A stretch of DNA of 13,649 nucleotides from an uncultured Clostridia bacterium (GTDB lineage Bacteria; Bacillota; Clostridia; Oscillospirales; Acutalibacteraceae): NCBI GenBank assembly GCA_937915775.1, contig CALGGQ010000119.1, positions 1 through 13,649 on the forward strand, read 5' to 3'. The first letter of the stretch is position 1, and each line of letters opens with the position of its first letter. Position numbers and translations under genes: made by a program. The notes under the pieces were generated by a model, which made no database searches, had not been told where the DNA came from, and was given only the letters and a program-made list of their open reading frames with translations. Positions 7,129 through 13,649 of the stretch are shown in pieces.

Positions 7129-8301
7129 ATGTACAAAGCAGTCATTTTTGATTTTGACGGAACCGTCTGCGATACGGGCGAGGGTATTCTGAAAAGTGCG
7201 CGTTATGCACTGGATGCCTTCGGCTATCAGGTGAGCGAGGACGACGATTTATCGTATTTCATTGGCCCGCCGCTGCTGGTTGTGTTCCAGGAGCGCTTCG
7301 GCGCCACTGCCGAGCAGGCGGTAGCGCTGGTGAGCAAGTACCGCGAGCGGTATACCAATACAGGGCTGTTTGAATGTCATCTCTATGACGGGATGGAAAA
7401 GCTGTTCGCCTCGCTGAAAAGGGACGGTATCAAGCTCGGTATCGCTTCCTCTAAACCGAAAAAATACATTGATATTCTGCTCGAAAAATTCGGGCTTGTG
7501 AAGTATTTTGACGCAGTCTGCGGCGTGGATTTTCAGGCGGACTGCGAGCCGAAGCACAGTGTGCTGGCGCGCTGCGTTGCCGCGCTCGGTGTATCACCGC
7601 AGGAGGCAGTGATGGTCGGCGACCGCTCCTATGACGTGGACGGTGCGCGTGAAAACGAAATGGACGCCATCGGCGTGCTCTGGGGCTACGGCACGAAGTT
7701 TGAATTCATTGAAAGCGGCGCGCGCTTTATTGCCGATAAGCCGGAGGATGTGGAAGCCATCGCCCTCGGTCTGTTTGAGCAGACGGAAAAGGTAAACCCG
7801 ATTTATGACGGCAGAATCCTGTTTATGCACCGCGACGATGTGATGCTCTGCAACGGTAAAACGGCGGACAGAGAATGCGTGGACCATCCGGGCGGCGTCG
7901 CCGTTATCGGCATCACGGATGATGACGAAATTCTGCTGGTGCGCCAGTTCCGTTATCCGTATAAGGAAACGATTTATGAAATTCCCGCCGGCAAGGTGGA
8001 AAAGGGCGAGGACCCGTTTGAAACCGGCAAGCGCGAATTTCTGGAGGAATGCGGCGCGACGGCGGACGAGTATTTTTCCCTCGGTGAAATCTATCCTTCC
8101 CCCGGCTATACGAACGAGATTATCCGCCTGTTCGGCGCCAAGGGGCTGCATTTTGAAACGCAGCATCTCGATGAGGATGAGTTCCTCGAGGTACATAAAA
8201 TGAAGCTGAATGTCCTTGTGGATAAAATTATGAACGGCGAAATCAAGGATGCGAAAACCGTTGCCGCCGTATTCAAACTGAAAGAGAAGTTAAACCGATG
8301 A
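7129..8301 (+). CDS. Fusion protein: HAD-family phosphatase + Nudix hydrolase (ADP-ribose pyrophosphatase type)
   Basis: Two enzymes share one 390-residue chain. Residues 1-215 are a haloacid-dehalogenase phosphatase of the phosphoglycolate phosphatase-like group: DFDGT with nucleophile Asp8 and Asp10, a small alpha-helical C1 cap including FIGPPL (44-49), motif II ASSKP (Ser107), motif III Lys142, and motif IV GDRSYDV (Asp165, Asp169). Residues about 222-390 are a Nudix domain with a perfect Nudix box at 288-310 (G-x5-E-x7-REFLEECGA) followed by YPSPGYTNE (Pro325, 15 residues after the box), a spacing typical of ADP-ribose pyrophosphatases. Nudix cleavage of ADP-ribose gives AMP and ribose 5-phosphate, and a fused phosphatase could act on such a product; that coupling is inference. 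AAGGAG lies 8 nt before the ATG. The final ATGA overlaps the start of the desulfurase gene. There is no frameshift or internal stop. Confidence 0.92.
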   Translation: MYKAVIFDFDGTVCDTGEGILKSARYALDAFGYQVSEDDDLSYFIGPPLLVVFQERFGATAEQAVALVSKYRERYTNTGLFECHLYDGMEKLFASLKRDGIKLGIASSKPKKYIDILLEKFGLVKYFDAVCGVDFQADCEPKHSVLARCVAALGVSPQEAVMVGDRSYDVDGARENEMDAIGVLWGYGTKFEFIESGARFIADKPEDVEAIALGLFEQTEKVNPIYDGRILFMHRDDVMLCNGKTADRECVDHPGGVAVIGITDDDEILLVRQFRYPYKETIYEIPAGKVEKGEDPFETGKREFLEECGATADEYFSLGEIYPSPGYTNEIIRLFGAKGLHFETQHLDEDEFLEVHKMKLNVLVDKIMNGEIKDAKTVAAVFKLKEKLNR

Positions 8302-9431
8302 TTTATCTTGACAATGCGGCAACCACCTGCCCGAGCAGAGAGGCTGCCGATACCGTTTATCATATGCTGACGGAAAGCTTTGGTAATCCGTCGAGCTTTC
8401 ACCGTGCGGGGTTGGAGGCGAATGCCGCTGTCCGCAAGGCGCGCGAGGCGCTGGCAGCCGCGCTCTCCTGCGAGCCGGAGGAGCTTGTTTTCACCTCCGG
8501 CGGAACAGAGGCGAATAACCTGGCGATTTTCGGCGCTGTACAGGCAAACAGAAGAAAGGGCAAGCGGATTGTCACCACCGCCATCGAGCACGAAAGCGTG
8601 CTGGAAAGCGTGAAGGAGCTGGAGGCACAGGGCTTTGAGGTCGTCAGAATGGAGCCTGACGCAGCGGGCAATATCACCCTGCAGCAGCTGGCGGAGGCGA
8701 TTAACAGCGACACCATTCTGGTATCTGTTATGTATGTCAATAACGAGGTCGGCTCTGTTCTTCCCGTTGAAAGCATTAAAAAGCTCGTTACCCGTGCAGG
8801 CGCTCCGGCGCTCGTACATCTTGACTGCGTGCAGGCGTTTGGCAAAATTCCCGTCAAGCCGAAGAAGCTCGGTGCGGATTTGCTGACCGTGACGGCTCAT
8901 AAGATTCACGGGCCGAAGGGCGTCGGCGCGCTGTATGTGAAAAAGGGCGTGCGCATTGTGCCGCGTCAGTTCGGCGGCATGCAGGAGGGGAAGCTCCGTC
9001 CGGGTACGGAGGCGGCGCCGCTGATTGCCGGTTTCGGTACCGCTGTGGAGCAGCTGGATTGCGGCAAGGAACAGGCGGAAAGCATCCGCGCCTTAAACGC
9101 TTATGCGCGGCGGCAGCTGCTGGCGATTGACGGCGTGAAGCTGAACAGCGATGAAAACGCCTCCGATTACATTATCAATTTCTATGTGCCGTCGTTTATG
9201 ACAAGCCAGACGCTCGTGCAGCATCTGTCCTCGCGCTACGGCATCTGCGTTTCCAGCGGCTCGGCGTGCGCCAAGGGCAAAAAGAGCCACGTGCTGACGG
9301 CGATGCACCTGCCGGATAACGTCATCGAGCACTCGCTGCGCGTCAGCTTTTCGCGTTACACCACGCAGGAGGAAATTGACGCGCTGGTGGCGGCACTGCA
9401 GGAAACGGTTACCCAATACCCGATGAGATAA
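8298..9431 (+). CDS. Cysteine desulfurase (NifS/IscS family), partner of ThiI
   Basis: This PLP enzyme removes sulfur from L-cysteine, leaving alanine and an enzyme-bound persulfide that is passed to an acceptor. Landmarks are LDNAATT (4-10), the FTSGGTEANN cofactor turn (65-74), His98 in the IEHES motif, Asp176 in HLDCVQ, the PLP Lys202 in TAHKIHGPKG, and the persulfide-forming Cys324 in SSGSACAKG. The 377-residue length is standard. The Cys loop is SSGSACAKGK, as in the short-loop NifS-like enzymes rather than a SufS-type. Its position just before thiI, with the TAA stop overlapping the thiI ribosome binding site, points to a dedicated donor for tRNA 4-thiouridine, as with the NifZ-ThiI pair of Bacillus subtilis. 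A wider Fe-S role cannot be excluded, as no scaffold gene is in view. Confidence 0.95.
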   Translation: MIYLDNAATTCPSREAADTVYHMLTESFGNPSSFHRAGLEANAAVRKAREALAAALSCEPEELVFTSGGTEANNLAIFGAVQANRRKGKRIVTTAIEHESVLESVKELEAQGFEVVRMEPDAAGNITLQQLAEAINSDTILVSVMYVNNEVGSVLPVESIKKLVTRAGAPALVHLDCVQAFGKIPVKPKKLGADLLTVTAHKIHGPKGVGALYVKKGVRIVPRQFGGMQEGKLRPGTEAAPLIAGFGTAVEQLDCGKEQAESIRALNAYARRQLLAIDGVKLNSDENASDYIINFYVPSFMTSQTLVQHLSSRYGICVSSGSACAKGKKSHVLTAMHLPDNVIEHSLRVSFSRYTTQEEIDALVAALQETVTQYPMR

Positions 9432-9440
9432 GGAAATTAT

Positions 9441-10613
9441 ATGAAAGAAATCATTTTAATCAAAAACGGAGAACTGGTGCTCAAAGGGCTAAACCGCAAT
9501 ACCTTTGAGGATGTTCTCATTAAGAATATGAAAAAGGCGCTGCGCGATATCGGCGAATTTGAATTTACCAAATCACAGTCCACGATTATGGTGGAGAGCG
9601 CCGACGGCGAAGCAGATTTAGACGACGCGGTGGACGCGCTGAAAAGAGTATTCGGCATTGCCGCGCTCTCCCGCGCCGCTGTAGCGGAAAAGGAGATGAA
9701 CGCCATCAAGGCGACAGCGCTGGAGTATCTGCGCGAGGAGCTGTCGCTCGCGAAAACCTTTAAGGTGGAAGCGAAGCGCAGCGATAAAAAATTCCCGCTC
9801 AAATCGCCAGAGATTGCACGGGAGCTCGGCGGCTTTCTGCTGTCCAAATTCCGCCATCTTTCCGTCGATGTGCATGAGCCGGATGTGACCGTCACCGTTG
9901 AGGTGCGCGACAATTATGCCTTCGTCAGAGGGAATAATATTAAGGGCGCCGGCGGTATGCCTGTTTCCACCAGCGGCAGAGCAGCTGTCTTAATCAGCGG
10001 CGGTATTGATTCGCCGGTGGCGGCGTATATGATGGCGAAAAGAGGTATCGAGCTGGTGGCAGTGCATTTTGCCTCCCCGCCGTATACCACCGAGCTTGCC
10101 GAGCAGAAGGTGATGCAGCTGCTGCACAAGGTAGCGCGCTACAGCGGACCGATTACGGTTTACGTCGTGCCGTTTACCAAGCTGCAGGAGGGAATTCGCG
10201 ATAAGTGTCCGGAGGAATATTTCACGCTGATTATGCGCCGCTATATGATGAAAATCAGCGAAATTCTGGCGAGAAAGCAGAATTGCTCCGCCCTCATCAC
10301 CGGCGAGAGCGTCGGCCAGGTCGCCAGCCAGACGATTTATGCCCTCGGCTGCACTGATGCGGCGGCAACCCTGCCGGTGTTCCGTCCGTGCATCGGGATG
10401 GATAAGGAGGAAATTATCGCTATTTCGCGGAAAATTGACACCTTTGAAACCTCCATTCAGCCGTATGAGGACTGCTGCACCGTCTTTACGCCCAGACACC
10501 CGAAAACAAGGGCGAAGCTCGAGGATGTTGTGGCAGCGGAGCAGGCGATGGAAAATGCGGAGGAGCTCATCCGCGAGGCAGTTGAGAACGCCAGAAGAAC
10601 AGTAGTGAAGTAG
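9441..10613 (+). CDS. thiI: ThiI, tRNA 4-thiouridine synthase (no rhodanese domain)
   Basis: ThiI adenylates uridine 8 of tRNA and replaces the oxygen with sulfur. The 390-residue chain has an N-terminal ferredoxin-like plus THUMP region (about 1-165, ending FVRGNNIKGAGGMPV), then the AANH/PP-loop domain with SGGIDSPVAAYM (186-197), the CPEEYFTLIMRRYM helix (256-269), the GESVGQVASQT motif (288-298) and EDCCTVFTPRHPKT (343-356), which holds the family's conserved cysteine. It ends there, with no C-terminal rhodanese domain such as the one in E. coli ThiI. The upstream desulfurase must therefore deliver sulfur directly, as in Bacillus. The start has AAGGA six bases upstream. The downstream gene begins 8 nt after the TAG stop. 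Involvement in thiamine thiazole synthesis is unlikely without the rhodanese part and without thi genes nearby. Confidence 0.96.
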   Translation: MKEIILIKNGELVLKGLNRNTFEDVLIKNMKKALRDIGEFEFTKSQSTIMVESADGEADLDDAVDALKRVFGIAALSRAAVAEKEMNAIKATALEYLREELSLAKTFKVEAKRSDKKFPLKSPEIARELGGFLLSKFRHLSVDVHEPDVTVTVEVRDNYAFVRGNNIKGAGGMPVSTSGRAAVLISGGIDSPVAAYMMAKRGIELVAVHFASPPYTTELAEQKVMQLLHKVARYSGPITVYVVPFTKLQEGIRDKCPEEYFTLIMRRYMMKISEILARKQNCSALITGESVGQVASQTIYALGCTDAAATLPVFRPCIGMDKEEIIAISRKIDTFETSIQPYEDCCTVFTPRHPKTRAKLEDVVAAEQAMENAEELIREAVENARRTVVK

Positions 10614-10621
10614 GAAACGAT

Positions 10622-11803
10622 ATGGAATTTGATTTGGAATTAGAGGAAATCCTTGCCTCTCTGAAAAAAGAGAACGGGGAAAAGGCGACGGGGGAGAGCG
10701 CCGAAAGCGCGCCCGAACCGGCACCGCCGCAAAACGAACCCGAACAGCGTGAGGAGCCGGCACCGCTGGCACCGCCGAAGCCGCTGGCACGCGAGGAGAA
10801 GCAGACGCCCGCAGCAGCACCGAACCGCGAAAAAAAGGAAAACGTCAAAAAAGAAAAGCCCGTCAAGGTCAAAAAAGAAAAGCCCAAAAAGGAAAAGCCT
10901 GTCAGGACAAAAACGGAAAAGGCAAAGCCGTCTAAGGCAGCGAAGGATAAACGCAATGTCCGTATCAATACGGCAGTGCCGCTGCCGATGTTGATTACAC
11001 TGATTGCTCTGGTGGCGGGCATCGTCGTGTTCGGCGGCTTCATGCTCAGCCGCAATATGCGTATCAAGAGCCTCGAGAGGCAGTGCCAGACCTCCTTCCC
11101 CGCGGGTATTGCGGTGGAATACTGCGAAGCCTACGCCAAGGACAGGGGCTTTGCGGGTTACCTGACCTTCGGCGGCAGCGACAGGCAGCTGCTCGTATCA
11201 TCCGATAAAAAGACGGCGCAGGCGCTCCTGCAAAAGGGCAGCGATATGCTTTTAGACCAGCAGTTCCGCTCCGTTGCCGTTTCCAAAGAGGACTTTGACC
11301 TTGAAAAGCAGTACGGCACTGCCGAAGCGTATGCCGCTTCCGACCAGCGTATCACCTTTGACACCCTGTTCGGCAAGGAAACCTACCGCGTGATAGCGGC
11401 GTATTATACGAATACGAAGCCGGAGGACGATAACGGCTATGCGTTTCCGTACAGCGTTTACGGCACGATGACGGTGGACAGCCTGAAGGAATATAACAAC
11501 CGCCTTCAGTCAAGACGGCTGTATGACACAGGCTTCCGCGTCAAGGAGGAGGATAAGGTGCTTACCATCAGCACGGAGAGCAATCTGATGCCTGCCTTCC
11601 GTTTCGTGGTCGTGACCGTGCAGGTGAGGGGTAAGATGCAGCATTCGGATTATGCCGTTGTGAACGAAAAGGTACATTATCCCCAGGTGTATTTTGATAA
11701 AATTCATGCGGATAATATCTATTTCCTTGCCGGCAAATGGTATCCGGAAATTCTCACGGAGGACGGCACCAAGCAGCTGACCGCCGCGGATTTTGACTAT
11801 TAA
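10622..11803 (+). CDS. Single-pass membrane protein with a class B sortase-like outer domain lacking catalytic Cys and His
   Basis: There are 393 residues. Residues 1-60 are acidic and Pro/Ala-rich; 60-112 are extremely Lys-rich with VKKEKPxK repeats, predicted cytoplasmic. Residues about 119-142 are one membrane helix; the remainder should be outside. Residues about 174-335 align by eye with class B sortases: GYLTFGGSD at the sortase GWI.IPG position, then ITFDTLFGKETYRVIAAYYT (245-262 region), RRLYDTG (298-304), LTIST (314-318) and RFVVVTVQVR (327-336). In active sortases the fifth residue of TLxTC is the nucleophilic Cys; here the residue after LTIST is Glu319. The GHNM-type catalytic His is also missing, while the Arg (Arg327) is kept. 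I infer a non-catalytic, perhaps scaffold or sensor, role. A C-terminal extension of about 57 residues follows. The start has AGGA overlapping the thiI stop. Orthology to sortase is inferred from motif order only. Confidence 0.85.
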   Translation: MEFDLELEEILASLKKENGEKATGESAESAPEPAPPQNEPEQREEPAPLAPPKPLAREEKQTPAAAPNREKKENVKKEKPVKVKKEKPKKEKPVRTKTEKAKPSKAAKDKRNVRINTAVPLPMLITLIALVAGIVVFGGFMLSRNMRIKSLERQCQTSFPAGIAVEYCEAYAKDRGFAGYLTFGGSDRQLLVSSDKKTAQALLQKGSDMLLDQQFRSVAVSKEDFDLEKQYGTAEAYAASDQRITFDTLFGKETYRVIAAYYTNTKPEDDNGYAFPYSVYGTMTVDSLKEYNNRLQSRRLYDTGFRVKEEDKVLTISTESNLMPAFRFVVVTVQVRGKMQHSDYAVVNEKVHYPQVYFDKIHADNIYFLAGKWYPEILTEDGTKQLTAADFDY

Positions 11804-11806
11804 AAC

Positions 11807-11841
11807 AAAAAGGTGACTGATGATTTCAGTCACCTTTTTTT
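11807..11841. terminator. Bidirectional intrinsic terminator between the thiI operon and ktrBA
   Basis: A perfect 10-bp stem AGGTGACTGA (11811-11820) / TCAGTCACCT (11826-11835) with a 5-nt loop is flanked by an A run upstream (11807-11811) and a T run downstream (11835-11841). It therefore works as a rho-independent terminator in either direction. It lies 4 bp past the stop of the sortase-like gene and 32 bp past that of ktrA, as expected between convergent operons. Confidence 0.93.
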
Positions 11842-11842
11842 C

Positions 11843-11877
11843 AGTTACAAGCCACCGGCCACTGACCACTCATCACT
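11843..11877. repeat. Five-unit 7-bp periodic repeat (consensus about NNCCACT) across the ktrA stop codon
   Basis: Plus-strand units AGTTACA, AGCCACC, GGCCACT, GACCACT and CATCACT repeat with an exact 7-bp period; the AC core recurs at 11847, 11854, 11861, 11868 and 11875. The unit at 11871-11877 contains the ktrA stop (TGA, 11875-11873) and the rest lies between that stop and the bidirectional terminator. Units degrade away from the stop codon. Same period and same placement as the array at 603-630, but a different, more GC-rich consensus. Confidence 0.6.
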
Positions 11878-12520
11878 CCTTGGCGAGCTTGCGGACGCTC
11901 TCCTTATTTCCCATGATGATAATATGCTCGTCCTTGTTAAAGATATAGTCCGCCGAATTAATCGCGCTGACATGGTCGTTCTTATCCTTGGAGGCGATGA
12001 CCGTCACGTTATGCGTGCGGCGCACGTTCAGGTTCAGCAGACTCTTGCCGCACCATTTGTCCGGCGCTTCAATTTCATAAATGCCCTCCTCATCGCTGAG
12101 CTTGACGAAATCGAAAATCTTACGGTTGGAGTATTCCACCGCGGTGGTATACGCGATATCGCGCTCAGGGTAAACCACCTTATCCGCGCCGTTACCCAGC
12201 AGGAATTTTTCATGAATTTCGCTGGAAGCCTTGGCGATAATGCAGGCAGCGCCTAAGTTTTTCAGATGGTCCACAATCACTAAGCTGTCCTGAAAATCGC
12301 TGATGCACAGAAAGACGTAATCAAAATCCTCCACGCCGAGCGCTGTCAGGTTGCTTTTGATGGTGTAATCGCCGATTTCCGCTGTGGTGACCTTGGGCGC
12401 CAGCTCGTTGATGACGTCCTCGCTTTTATCCACCAGCATTACCTCGTTGCCCATATCACAGAGCGTGGTGGCAAGATGTGCGCCGTATTTTCCGGCGCCG
12501 ATGACTAAAACTGTTTTCAT
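11873..12520 (-). CDS. ktrA: KtrA/TrkA-type cytosolic RCK regulator of potassium uptake
   Basis: This is the peripheral gating subunit that forms an octameric ring under the KtrB pore and responds to ATP/ADP (and, in some relatives, c-di-AMP). The 215 residues split into an RCK_N Rossmann domain (about 1-135) with the nucleotide loop GAGKYG (8-13) and the ribose-binding Asp31 at the end of the second strand, and an RCK_C domain (about 137-215). The YPERDIA stretch (117-123) closing the Rossmann part is typical of KtrA, where the Glu takes part in cation binding at the dimer interface. One RCK pair, not the duplicated form of E. coli TrkA, supports KtrA. The start lies 3 nt after the ktrB stop, with GGTAGGGT inside the end of ktrB as its ribosome binding site. 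The TGA stop lies in a 7-bp repeat array. Confidence 0.95.
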   Translation of the reverse strand: MKTVLVIGAGKYGAHLATTLCDMGNEVMLVDKSEDVINELAPKVTTAEIGDYTIKSNLTALGVEDFDYVFLCISDFQDSLVIVDHLKNLGAACIIAKASSEIHEKFLLGNGADKVVYPERDIAYTTAVEYSNRKIFDFVKLSDEEGIYEIEAPDKWCGKSLLNLNVRRTHNVTVIASKDKNDHVSAINSADYIFNKDEHIIIMGNKESVRKLAKE

Positions 12521-12523
12521 AAT

Positions 12524-13649
12524 TTACCCTACCATTACATTGCATTTCGGCTTTTGCGTTGTCGTTTTCGGTTTGTCCGCCACGAAGGACAGCGCAAAGA
12601 TTAAGCTCGTCAGCCTGCCTAAATACATTAATATCATAATAATTATCTGCGAAATCAAATTCAGCTGCGGCGTGATGCCTGCCGTGATGCCGACGGTGCC
12701 GATTGCTGATGTACATTCAAAAATGACGTCCACCAGTGTGAACTGCGGCTGTGCCAGCGAAATCACGATAACGCCAAACAGAATAATAAAGAAGTTGATG
12801 AGCACGACGGAGACTGCCTTTTTCACCGTTTCAAGCGTAATCTTGCGGTCAAAAACGGAGACCTCCTCCTCGTTTCGGATGCTTGCCGCCAGGCACAGCA
12901 CCAGCACGGACACGGTAGTGACCTTCACGCCGCCCGCCGTGGAGCCTGCGCCGCCGCCGATGAACATCAGCAGCACCGTCAGCATTTTGGACTGCGATGT
13001 CATCGCGCCGACGGGAACGCTGTTAAAGCCCGCTGTTCTCGGCGTGACGGAGCAGAAAAAAGCGTTGAGCAGCTTTTCGCCCGCGTTCATTCCGCCGAAG
13101 GTGCGGTGATTTTCAAATAGCAGCAACAGCACCGTGCCGCCGATAACCAGAATCGCTGAGGTAATCAGCATCAGTCGGGTGTGCACGCTGAACTTTTTCG
13201 GCTTGAATTTTGCCGCGCGCATATCCGCCCAGACGATAAAGCCGAGCCCGCCGAACAGAATCAGCAGCGCCACGGTAATGAGAATCAGCGCGTCGCCGTT
13301 TACCGTTACCAAGGAGGAGGACGGCAGTACCTGTCCCATTAAATCAAAGCCTGCGTTGCAGTATGCCGAAATGCCGGTGAACACTGCGGTGTAGATGCCG
13401 CGCCTTACGCCGAACATCGGAATGAAACGGATGCAAAGCAACGCCGCGCCCGTACCCTCGCACGCCAGCGTGAACTGCAGCACCTGCTTCACCAGCGACT
13501 TGACGTCGCCGAGGCTCAGCGAACCGATGCTGTCCTTGAGCAGCATTTTCTGCCGCAAGCCCATTCGTTTTTTAAACGTCGCGTTGACAACGGAGAGCAG
13601 TGTGATGAAGCCGAGCCCGCCCGTCTGAATCAGGCAGAGAATGACAAGC
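12524..13649 (-). CDS. ktrB: KtrB/TrkH-type potassium channel-like transporter subunit (N terminus beyond window)
   Basis: The frame stays open to the right window edge, giving about 375 C-terminal residues; the ATG at 13564 (in KKRMGLRQ) is internal, since homologous QTGGLGFITLL sequence continues upstream. KtrB forms the membrane pore for K+ (often Na+-dependent) uptake, built from four M1-P-M2 repeats. Visible filter regions are SAYCNAGFD (repeat 2), TPRTAGFNSVP (repeat 3) and SAIGTVGITAGI (repeat 4); repeat 1 is outside the window. The GGGAGSTAGGVKVTT segment is the flexible intramembrane gate loop in repeat 3. The central Gly of each visible filter is kept. It is followed directly by ktrA (3-nt gap), so pore and regulator are co-translated. 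The protein ends just after a basic, Thr-rich tail. Confidence 0.95.
   Translation of the reverse strand, partial: LVILCLIQTGGLGFITLLSVVNATFKKRMGLRQKMLLKDSIGSLSLGDVKSLVKQVLQFTLACEGTGAALLCIRFIPMFGVRRGIYTAVFTGISAYCNAGFDLMGQVLPSSSLVTVNGDALILITVALLILFGGLGFIVWADMRAAKFKPKKFSVHTRLMLITSAILVIGGTVLLLLFENHRTFGGMNAGEKLLNAFFCSVTPRTAGFNSVPVGAMTSQSKMLTVLLMFIGGGAGSTAGGVKVTTVSVLVLCLAASIRNEEEVSVFDRKITLETVKKAVSVVLINFFIILFGVIVISLAQPQFTLVDVIFECTSAIGTVGITAGITPQLNLISQIIIMILMYLGRLTSLIFALSFVADKPKTTTQKPKCNVMVG

Noticed and set aside
8106..8909. 267-codon open frame on the minus strand across the HAD-Nudix/desulfurase junction
   Set aside because: It spans two well-supported plus-strand genes antisense and shows no domain.
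13562..13564. ATG at 13564 as the ktrB start
   Set aside because: KtrB-like sequence (LIQTGGLGFITLLSVVNA) continues in frame to the window edge, so the Met is internal and the gene is merely truncated by the window.
1..13649. CRISPR array, tRNA/rRNA genes, insertion sequence or prophage
   Set aside because: No regularly spaced 25-40 bp repeats, no transposase or integrase motifs, no terminal inverted repeats and no tRNA cloverleaf were seen; the only periodic DNA is the two 7-bp arrays and coding repeats.

Overview
The window looks like chromosomal DNA from an anaerobic, low-to-mid GC Gram-positive bacterium, most likely a gut or rumen member of the Oscillospirales/Ruminococcaceae-like Clostridia. 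The pointers are a secreted multi-modular polysaccharidase with BspA-type leucine-rich repeats and a dockerin-like segment, strong GGAGG-type ribosome binding sites, a type III pantothenate kinase, a ThiI without a rhodanese domain, and a KtrAB potassium system. The genus is an inference; no rRNA or other taxonomic marker is present. Genes are tightly packed and no stretch over 300 bases lacks a gene.

Left block (1-7002, all on the minus strand, read right to left): coaX (pantothenate kinase) -> a very large secreted protein carrying LRR, GH30 and GH43 parts -> an O-acetylhomoserine sulfhydrylase-like PLP enzyme -> bioY (biotin uptake) -> the first 12 codons of another gene at the window edge. 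Gaps are 4 to 38 nt, with several stop codons touching the next ribosome binding site, so this is probably one transcript. It joins vitamin/cofactor supply (CoA, biotin), sulfur amino acid synthesis and extracellular glycan breakdown, an odd mixture.

Centre (7003-7128): a short AT-rich divergent promoter region with convincing sigma-A-type promoters facing both ways.

Right block, plus strand (7129-11803): an unusual HAD phosphatase-Nudix fusion, a cysteine desulfurase overlapping it by 4 nt, thiI (tRNA 4-thiouridine synthesis), and a single-pass membrane protein. The outer domain of that last protein aligns by eye with class B sortases but lacks the catalytic Cys and His. The desulfurase and ThiI form a sulfur relay for tRNA thiolation. 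A bidirectional terminator (about 11807-11841) closes this operon.

Far right (11873-13649, minus strand, convergent): ktrB (cut by the window end) followed by ktrA, a potassium transporter pore and its RCK regulator.

The points most worth a second look are the sortase-like protein without catalytic residues (10622-11803), the HAD-Nudix fusion (7129-8301), the LRR/dockerin-like/GH30/GH43 polypeptide inside a cofactor operon (1932-6224), and two 7-bp periodic repeat arrays whose first unit contains the stop codon of the preceding gene (603-630 and 11843-11877).
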